Translations under genes and position numbers: made by a program
Assembly: GCA_004558025.1 (NCBI GenBank)
Contig: SFEG01000036.1
Span: 1-10,868 of the forward strand
Origin: Clostridiales bacterium
GTDB lineage: Bacteria > Bacillota > Clostridia > Oscillospirales > Oscillospiraceae
Reading direction: 5' to 3'
Length of the DNA stretch: 10,868 nucleotides
The notes under the pieces: model-generated
Told to the model about the DNA's origin: nothing
The model's database searches: none
What the model saw: the letters and a program-made list of their open reading frames with translations, nothing else
Part shown: piece after piece, positions 6,240 to 10,868 of the stretch
Numbering within the stretch: position 1 is the stretch's first letter
Layout of the letters: each line of letters begins with the position of its first letter

Positions 6240-8939
6240 ATGGCATTCAGACCAAAAATTCTTGCGCTCGCGAACAAGATAACTCTTGAAGCGCGAACAG
6301 GTATTCCAAACGTCCCCTCAGATCCCGAGTACCGCATACTGGCCGAGGTAGTAACGGACGAGCAGGCTGACGTTGCGCTGGCGTGTAAGGTGCGTCACAG
6401 CCTCACACTTGAGGAGATATCGAAAAGATGCGGAAAACCTCCCGAGCTAACTAAAAAGCTTCTGTGGGAACTCGGCAACGAGGGCGTTATCGTCATGTAT
6501 ACCAGTCCCGACGACGGCATTGAGTACTACACCATGCCGTGCTGGGTGCCGGGCATAATGGAAATGATGGTCGGCAACAAGGAGCAGGTCGAGGCTCACC
6601 CGGAGATTGCCCGCTGTTTTGATGAATATACGCTTAAGAACATGAAGCTAATGACGCCGAATCTGCCGCGCGGCATGGGCGTTATGCGCGTTATCCCCGT
6701 GCAGCAGTCCATCGACCTCAACCGCCACGCAGTCTCGTCCGACCAGCTGAGCAAATACATAGAGGGCGCGTGGAAGATCGCAGTTACCGACTGCTCCTGC
6801 CGCCGCACGCGCAGGATCATGGGCGAGGGCTGCGGCCATCTTGAGCAGGACATGTGCATCATGCTCAACAAGGCGGCCGACTTCCATGTCAAGACCGGCC
6901 ACGGCCGAGAGATAACAAAGCAGGAAGCATATGAAATACTGCAAAGAGCAGAGGAAAACGGCCTTATCCACGAGCTTTCAAATACCGACGGCACGGGCGA
7001 GGTCGGCGGCATCTGCAACTGCTGCGAGTGCTCCTGCCTGTCGCTGCGCGGCGGCCGGCTGTTCAACACATCTACGATAATGAAATCCAACTACCGTGCG
7101 CAGGTCGATAAGGATAAGTGCGTCGCCTGCGGTCAGTGTGTTGAAAACTGTCAGATGAACGCTCTGCGTCTCGGCCAGAAGCTGTGCTCGACAGAGCCCT
7201 TGAAGATAAGCTGCTCCGAAGCGCCCGATGATAAGCTTTGGACAAAGGAGCACTGGAACGAAAACTGGCGCGAAAACCGCGAAAACGTAGTTGAGACCGG
7301 TACTGCACCCTGTAAGACAAACTGCCCGGCTCACATTGCCGTTCAGGGCTATATAAAGCTCGCGGCTCAGGGCAGATATCAGGAGGCTCTTGAGCTTATA
7401 AAGAAGGAGAACCCCTTCCCCGCCATCTGCGGCCGCGTATGTCCGAAATTCTGCGAGGATGCGTGCACCCGCGGCGATATTGACGATCCCATCGCAATCG
7501 ACGATATAAAGAAATTCATCGCCGAGCAGGATATGAAGGCCGAGCACAGGTTTGTTCCCAAGATGGTCAATCAGATCGGAAAAATGTATCCGCAGAAGAT
7601 CGCCGTCATCGGCGCAGGCCCCGCGGGTCTGAGCTGCGCGTACTACCTCGCGGTAAAGGGCTATCCCGTTACCGTGTTTGAAAAGGAAGACACCCTCGGC
7701 GGCATGATGACGATGGGTATACCCACGTTCAGGCTTGAGAAGGATGTTGTTCTGTCTGAGATAGAAGTTCTCAAGGAGCTGGGCGTTGAATTTAAGACCG
7801 GTATCGAGGTCGGAAAGGACGTAAGCCTTGATGAGCTCAGAACTCAGGGCTATAAGGCGTTCTACATGGCCATCGGTGCACAGAAGAGCGCTCCCATAGG
7901 CATACCCGGAGAGGAGCTTGACGGAGTTTACGGCGGTATCGACTTCCTGCGCTCGACACTTACGGGCAATGCCATGAAACTCGGCGAGCGCGTAGCCGTC
8001 ATCGGCGGCGGCAACGTCTCAGTCGACGTTGCACGCAGCGCGATAAGGCTCGGCGCTAAGGAAGTCGTGCTTATATACCGCCGCGGCAGAGATGAGCTGA
8101 AAGCCGACCCCGAGGAGATCGAGGATGCTCTGAGCGAGGGTATGAAGCTCAGGCTGCTCTCCTCCCCTGTTGAGATCATCGGCAAGGACGGAAAGGTCAC
8201 CGCGCTCAAGCTTGAGAAGATGGAACTCGGCGCACCCGATGCCTCCGGCAGACGTGCACCGGTTTCCACGGGTGAATTCGAGACTATTGAGGTCGACAAC
8301 GTCATCGGTGCAATCGGTCAGGTAATCGACTGGGGCGGCATCGACAAGGGAGCTATGAAGCTCGACAAAAAGGGCTGCGTCAAGGTCGATGAGCTGTCTT
8401 ATCAGACAGGCGAGCCCGACGTCTTCGCGGGCGGCGACGTTGTAACAGGGCCTGCGTTCGTCATCCATGCCATTGCAGCAGGCAAGGAGGGCGCCGTTTC
8501 GATACACCGCTACGTGCATCCCGGCCAGACGCAGAATCTCGGCCGCGACAGACGCGTTTTCACCTCGCTGGATAAGACGAAGGCCGCGCTTGCACTCGGA
8601 GGCTACGACGCTATTCCGCGCCAGAAGACCGCCGACGCAGGCGCAGCGAAGGCAAAGAAAACCATGGAAGATCTGCGCGGGACCTTCACCGAGGAGCAGA
8701 TGAAGAAAGAGACCGAGCGCTGTCTCGGCTGCGGCGCCGTCGTGCTCGACGAGCTGCGCTGCGTGGGCTGCGGCATCTGCACAACTAAGTGCAAATTCGA
8801 CGCGATAAAGCTTGTGTGGGTCGATGAATTCGTATCGCCCAGGGTCGAGAAGATCGCTCCGTACCTCGTTGCCGGTATGGCAAAGCGCGGCGGCAAAATA
8901 GCTATAAAGGCGATAAAGGAAGCGGTTGATAAGCTGTAA
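6240..8939 (+). CDS. Multidomain iron-sulfur FAD/NAD(P)-binding oxidoreductase (GltD-like) with N-terminal winged-helix-like and Cys-rich domains
   Basis: This 899-residue cytoplasmic flavoenzyme joins several modules. Residues 40-85 resemble a winged helix (SLTLEEISKRCGKPPELTKKLLWELGN). Residues 180-270 are a Cys-rich domain with TDCSCRRTRR and ICNCCECSC (Cys 185, 187, 198, 206, 259, 261, 262, 264, 266). Residues 291-305 are a 4Fe-4S ferredoxin motif (Cys 294, 297, 300, 304). Residues 355-430 are the GltD-type 4Fe-4S domain (Cys 358, 362, 397, 401, 405, 409). FAD binding uses GAGPAG (458-463) and NAD(P) binding GGGNVS (589-594), and YRRGRDEL is family-typical. The C-terminus has another Cys cluster (828, 831, 841, 844, 847, 851). 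It plausibly moves electrons between NAD(P)H and ferredoxin-like carriers. No gltB or other partner lies nearby, so glutamate synthase activity is not supported. SD AAAGGAAG (6222-6229). The substrate is unknown. Confidence 0.88.
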   Translation: MAFRPKILALANKITLEARTGIPNVPSDPEYRILAEVVTDEQADVALACKVRHSLTLEEISKRCGKPPELTKKLLWELGNEGVIVMYTSPDDGIEYYTMPCWVPGIMEMMVGNKEQVEAHPEIARCFDEYTLKNMKLMTPNLPRGMGVMRVIPVQQSIDLNRHAVSSDQLSKYIEGAWKIAVTDCSCRRTRRIMGEGCGHLEQDMCIMLNKAADFHVKTGHGREITKQEAYEILQRAEENGLIHELSNTDGTGEVGGICNCCECSCLSLRGGRLFNTSTIMKSNYRAQVDKDKCVACGQCVENCQMNALRLGQKLCSTEPLKISCSEAPDDKLWTKEHWNENWRENRENVVETGTAPCKTNCPAHIAVQGYIKLAAQGRYQEALELIKKENPFPAICGRVCPKFCEDACTRGDIDDPIAIDDIKKFIAEQDMKAEHRFVPKMVNQIGKMYPQKIAVIGAGPAGLSCAYYLAVKGYPVTVFEKEDTLGGMMTMGIPTFRLEKDVVLSEIEVLKELGVEFKTGIEVGKDVSLDELRTQGYKAFYMAIGAQKSAPIGIPGEELDGVYGGIDFLRSTLTGNAMKLGERVAVIGGGNVSVDVARSAIRLGAKEVVLIYRRGRDELKADPEEIEDALSEGMKLRLLSSPVEIIGKDGKVTALKLEKMELGAPDASGRRAPVSTGEFETIEVDNVIGAIGQVIDWGGIDKGAMKLDKKGCVKVDELSYQTGEPDVFAGGDVVTGPAFVIHAIAAGKEGAVSIHRYVHPGQTQNLGRDRRVFTSLDKTKAALALGGYDAIPRQKTADAGAAKAKKTMEDLRGTFTEEQMKKETERCLGCGAVVLDELRCVGCGICTTKCKFDAIKLVWVDEFVSPRVEKIAPYLVAGMAKRGGKIAIKAIKEAVDKL

Positions 8940-8952
8940 AAGAAAATGAATT

Positions 8953-8984
8953 TAGCCGGGCGGAAAATCCGTCCGGCTATTTTT
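8953..8984 (+). terminator. Intrinsic terminator after the oxidoreductase gene
   Basis: TAGCCGGGCGGA (8953-8964) pairs with TCCGTCCGGCTA (8968-8979) through a 12-bp stem with one G-T wobble and a 3-base AAA loop, followed by TTTTT (8980-8984). It begins 13 bases after the stop at 8939 and separates this gene from the csoR-like gene. Confidence 0.9.
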
Positions 8985-9045
8985 GTTGCTTTTGGCGCTC
9001 GATTGAAGTATTATAGTATAAACGCAAAATTTTTGGAGGGGAAAA

Positions 9046-9316
9046 ATGCACAGACCTGACGACGGGTTTTACCACGATCACGGCGACGGAATACTCCACT
9101 GCCACGAGGTAAAGCCCTGCGATGATATCTCGGAGCACGAGGAGCACGAGCATCCGCACCACAATCATTCACATTCGCACACGCAGAGCAAGGCGCAGCA
9201 CGGCGCGAGTTATACTCAAGGATCACCTTGAGCACTGCATCACCGACGCGGTCGAGACCGGCGACGATACCTTCATTGAAGAGCTCAACACCGCCATCGA
9301 CAAGTACATAAACTAA
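9046..9316 (+). pseudogene. CsoR/RcnR-family metal-sensing repressor with His-rich N-terminus, broken by internal deletion and frameshift
   Basis: CsoR/RcnR/FrmR proteins are small all-helical repressors of metal or aldehyde resistance genes. The frame opened by the ATG at 9046 (SD GGAGGGG just upstream) encodes MHRPDDGFYHDHGDG and then a His-rich tract, with 13 His in the first 45 residues plus Cys 19 and 25. It ends at a TGA at 9229-9231. A second frame, from about 9197 to the TAA at 9316, encodes STARVILKDHLEHCITDAVETGDD and IEELNTAIDKYIN, which is the C-terminal third of CsoR-family repressors, including the His/Cys metal-ligand segment DHLEHC. The middle of the fold is missing between about 9193 and 9200: the first helix and the segment with the first conserved Cys. 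I estimate 110-130 missing bases. The gene would be non-functional as given. The metal it senses is not evident. Confidence 0.75.
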
Positions 9317-9360
9317 AAAGCACCGCTCATCCGAGCGTTGTTCATAAGACAGTAAGACAT

Positions 9361-9375
9361 GCAAAAGGCGTGACC
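9361..9375. repeat. Left arm of a hairpin split by the insertion sequence
   Basis: GCAAAAGGCGTGACC here is the exact reverse complement of 10705-10719. With the IS and one copy of the target duplication removed, the arms enclose the 8-base loop TTTTTATT. The GC-rich core GGCGTGACC flanked by A4 and T4 resembles a bidirectional intrinsic terminator that would have served the csoR-like gene on the left. Confidence 0.85.
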
Positions 9376-9382
9376 TTTTTAT
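9375..9382. repeat. Left copy of the 8-bp target-site duplication
   Basis: CTTTTTAT directly precedes the left inverted repeat and recurs at 10696-10703 directly after the right one. Eight bases is the usual duplication length for the IS256 family. The first base is also the last base of the hairpin arm. Confidence 0.85.
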
Positions 9383-9411
9383 GATAAGGTATAATAAATT
9401 GCGCAAATTTA
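9383..9411. repeat. Left terminal inverted repeat of the IS256-family element
   Basis: It begins GATAAGGTATAATAAA and ends TGCGCAAATTTA. It aligns without gaps to the reverse complement of 10667-10695, and its layout resembles the IS256 end. It contains a perfect TATAAT (9390-9395). Confidence 0.8.
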
Positions 9412-9427
9412 GATAGCAAAAAAGAGA

Positions 9428-9498
9428 GACATAGTTTGCAGACTCTGGTAGAATGAAGTCACCACACAGCATTCTGAAAGGAGAAAGCAAACTATGTC
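9428..9498 (+). promoter_or_regulatory. Transposase leader: inverted repeat pairing with the start codon
   Basis: GACATAGTTTGC (9428-9439) is the perfect reverse complement of GCAAACTATGTC (9487-9498), and the right arm includes the transposase ATG (9494-9496). An inner stem AGAATG/CATTCT (9450-9455, 9470-9475) can stack inside. The ribosome site AAAGGAG (9477-9483) lies between the two stems. In mRNA started upstream, the 12-bp stem would hide the start codon. Confidence 0.6.
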
Positions 9499-10642
9499 CG
9501 AGAAGATTGTACAGCTAAACGAGGAAGTAATCAAGGGGCAACTGAAAGAATTGGTTCGCGGCAGCGTGTTGACTCAGGCTGCCCGCTATGAGCGCAGTGA
9601 GGCCCGTCGGGGCTACCGCAGCGGCCACTACGACCGGAACCTCACCACCACATCAGGAAACGTCACACTTCATGTACCACGCCTTAAAGGTGTTCCCTTT
9701 GAGACAGCCATCATTGAGCGGTATCGCCGCCGAGAGAGCAGTGTAGAGGAAGCGCTCATTGAGATGTACCTTGCCGGTGTTTCTGTGCGTCGTGTGGAGG
9801 ACATCACCGAAGCTCTGTGGGGTACCAAGGTGTCTCCCTCCACCATCAGCGAGCTAAACAAAAAGGCCTATGTTCATATTGAAGATTGGCGCAACCGCCC
9901 CTTACAGGGTGGCAAATATCCGTATGTTTATGTGGATGGTATTTATCTGCGCCGAAACTGGGGCGGAGAGTACGAAAATGTGGCCATTCTGGTAGCAATC
10001 GCAGTAAATGAGGACGGCTACCGAGAGGTCTTGGGCGCTGCCGAGGGCATGAAAGAAGACAAGGCCAGTTGGGTCACCTTCTTCCAGTGGCTCAAGGGCC
10101 GCGGCCTGGACGGCGTGAAACTCATTGTCGGAGATAAGTGCCTAGGTATGCTGGAAGCAGTGGGAGAAGTATTCCCTGATGCCAAATACCAGCGCTGCAC
10201 CGTTCATTTCTACCGGAATGTGTTTTCTGTCGTTCCTCGCTCCAAGGTAAAGCTGGTAGCCAAGATGCTCAAGGCGATCCACGCTCAGGAGAGCAAGAAG
10301 GCTGCCCGTGAAAAGGCTAAAGCTGTTGTCGCTGAGCTGAACGCCATGAAGTTGAAAGAGGCCTCTAAAAAGGTGGAGGATGGTATTGAGGAAACGCTGA
10401 CCTACTGCGACTTCCCCTCTGAGCATTGGACGAGGATCCGCACCAACAATGTGATCGAGCGACTGAACCGGGAGATCCGCCGCAGGACAAGGGTTGTTGG
10501 CAGCTTCCCGGACGGCAATTCTGCTTTGATGCTGGTCTGCGCACGGCTGCGCCATGTGGCTGGCACGCAGTGGGGCAACAAAAAATACATGACCATGAAG
10601 CACTTAGAGACGGCTCTGGAAGACGCCTCTATTGCCGGCTGA
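9494..10642 (+). CDS. IS256-family transposase, with an apparent 14-residue N-terminal deletion
   Basis: This DDE transposase catalyses copy-out transposition of the surrounding element. The 382 residues contain the Transposase_mut core: D148 in YVDGIYL, D214 in IVGDKCLGML, the C235-x2-H238 motif (CTVHF) and E322 in NNVIERLNREIRRR. Other hallmarks are RYRRRESSVEEALIEMYLAGVSVRRVEDITEALWG (residues 76-110, read in parts) and the C-terminal PDGNSALMLV. The start has AAAGGAG 10 bases upstream. Compared with what I recall of close relatives, the segment between GSV (23-25) and LTQAARYER (26-34) lacks about 14 residues of the form EETLNxLLxxEAxx, an in-frame loss of about 42 bases in the N-terminal DNA-binding region. 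The catalytic core is intact, but activity is uncertain. Confidence 0.93.
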   Translation: MSEKIVQLNEEVIKGQLKELVRGSVLTQAARYERSEARRGYRSGHYDRNLTTTSGNVTLHVPRLKGVPFETAIIERYRRRESSVEEALIEMYLAGVSVRRVEDITEALWGTKVSPSTISELNKKAYVHIEDWRNRPLQGGKYPYVYVDGIYLRRNWGGEYENVAILVAIAVNEDGYREVLGAAEGMKEDKASWVTFFQWLKGRGLDGVKLIVGDKCLGMLEAVGEVFPDAKYQRCTVHFYRNVFSVVPRSKVKLVAKMLKAIHAQESKKAAREKAKAVVAELNAMKLKEASKKVEDGIEETLTYCDFPSEHWTRIRTNNVIERLNREIRRRTRVVGSFPDGNSALMLVCARLRHVAGTQWGNKKYMTMKHLETALEDASIAG

Positions 10643-10666
10643 CCTCATTCGGCCGGAGTCTGCAAA

Positions 10667-10695
10667 TAAATTTGCGCATAACTCTTGACACTACC
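10667..10695. repeat. Right terminal inverted repeat of the IS256-family element
   Basis: It is the reverse-complement partner of 9383-9411 (18 of 29 matching). It contains an outward-facing perfect TTGACA (10685-10690) five bases from the element end. Confidence 0.8.
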
Positions 10696-10703
10696 CTTTT
10701 TAT
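10696..10703. repeat. Right copy of the 8-bp target-site duplication
   Basis: CTTTTTAT immediately after the right inverted repeat, identical to 9375-9382. Confidence 0.85.
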
Positions 10704-10704
10704 T

Positions 10705-10719
10705 GGTCACGCCTTTTGC
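10705..10719. repeat. Right arm of the hairpin split by the insertion sequence
   Basis: GGTCACGCCTTTTGC, exact reverse complement of 9361-9375. One base (T at 10704) separates it from the target duplication. The pair marks the pre-insertion site. Confidence 0.85.
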
Positions 10720-10868
10720 CTTAAGAGGATAGCTGCTTTAGCGGTGCAAGGGGTGCAATCCCTTGCTCACAGCACAGCGACACAAAACGCCCCGGACATT
10801 CAGGTGTCCGGGGCGTTCAGCCTCACAGAGCACACATACGGGGCTTGTCCCGTATAGAAGTGCGCCCT
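10720..10868. other. Hairpin-rich non-coding right flank
   Basis: No convincing coding region is seen. Besides the 13-bp hairpin it holds a 7-bp stem GCAAGGG/CCCTTGC (10746-10752, 10760-10766) and a 7-bp stem ATACGGG/CCCGTAT (10836-10842, 10849-10855). The open frames crossing it are continuations of a transposase shadow frame or very short. It could be the 3' flank of a leftward gene or part of a mobile element whose body lies outside; I cannot tell which. Confidence 0.4.
10784..10817 (-). terminator. Strong hairpin, probable terminator for a leftward gene beyond the window
   Basis: AACGCCCCGGACA (10786-10798) pairs perfectly over 13 bp with TGTCCGGGGCGTT (10805-10817) around a 6-base loop. 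On the minus strand it is followed by TTTT (10787-10784) and then GTGT. The T run is short, so strength is uncertain; plus-strand flanks lack one. No gene end is identifiable to the right within the window. Confidence 0.5.

Larger units (their letters stand above)
9383..10695 (+). mobile_element. IS256-family insertion sequence, about 1313 bp
   Basis: The element is delimited by 29-base imperfect inverted repeats (9383-9411 and 10667-10695, 18 of 29 matching, with an exact inner TGCGCAAATTTA) and an 8-bp duplication CTTTTTAT on both sides. It carries one transposase gene. A 27-base subterminal inverted repeat (9435-9461 with 10640-10666, 23 of 27 matching) extends the symmetry inward; on the right it abuts the terminal repeat and contains the transposase stop. 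The intact duplication and reconstructable hairpin target indicate a simple, fairly recent insertion with no rearrangement of the flanks. Confidence 0.88.

Noticed and set aside
9317..9345. Terminator directly after the csoR-like gene (CGCTC/GAGCG)
   Set aside because: The stem is only 5 bp and the following TTGTTC is not a T run; the split 15-bp hairpin is a better candidate.
10685..10703. Outward promoter from the IS right end into the flank
   Set aside because: TTGACA is perfect, but no -10 like hexamer lies 16-18 bases downstream in the flanking DNA, so this integrated copy should not drive the flank.
10426..10857. Open plus-strand frame of 143 codons overlapping the transposase end and the right flank
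   Set aside because: It is an offset frame over the transposase's conserved C-terminus, with no ribosome site and no recognisable domain; its tail just crosses the IS end and the hairpins.
10800..10868. 3' end of a leftward gene at the window edge
   Set aside because: A minus-strand frame runs from the edge to a TGA at 10802-10800, but it is only about 22 codons, sits inside hairpins and has no recognisable content.

Overview
The window looks like chromosomal DNA of a spore-forming, anaerobic Firmicute of class Clostridia, plausibly a gut Oscillospirales lineage. Evidence: a rimP-nusA-ylxR-ylxQ-infB operon in Gram-positive order, a pro-sigma-K type sporulation sigma factor, strong AGGAGG ribosome sites, a large iron-sulfur flavoenzyme typical of anaerobes, and moderate-to-high GC with frequent ATA and TTT codons. 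The lineage is an inference from gene content, not a database match.

Layout. (1) Positions 1-4511, minus strand: a transcription/translation operon read right to left. It has an extended -10 promoter (4483-4511), a leader with an intrinsic terminator (4432-4458), then rimP, nusA, ylxR, ylxQ (L7Ae family) and infB, which runs off the left edge. The last two junctions are 4-base ATGA overlaps. (2) 4527-6079, minus strand: a membrane-anchored VanY-type D,D-carboxypeptidase with its own promoter, and upstream of it sigK. (3) 6240-8984, plus strand: a monocistronic 899-residue multidomain iron-sulfur/FAD/NAD(P) oxidoreductase with a clear promoter and terminator. (4) 9046-9316, plus strand: a His-rich CsoR/RcnR-type metal-sensing repressor, broken by an internal deletion and frameshift. 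(5) 9383-10695: an IS256-family insertion sequence with an 8-bp target duplication, inserted in the loop of a perfect 15-bp-stem hairpin that was probably a bidirectional terminator. (6) 10720-10868: hairpin-rich DNA without a convincing gene.

The most notable pattern is that three separate coding regions (infB near 331, the csoR-like gene near 9195, and the transposase near 9568) appear to lack short internal segments that their families conserve. Two of the gaps shift the reading frame. Because infB is essential, a sequence or assembly-level cause is the leading explanation, but the pattern should be checked on reads. The other notable signals are regulatory: the rimP leader attenuator, the split circle-junction promoter in the IS ends, and an inverted repeat that can sequester the transposase start codon. 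I see no tRNA, rRNA, CRISPR array or clear defence system, and I do not see convincing evidence for an entirely new system.
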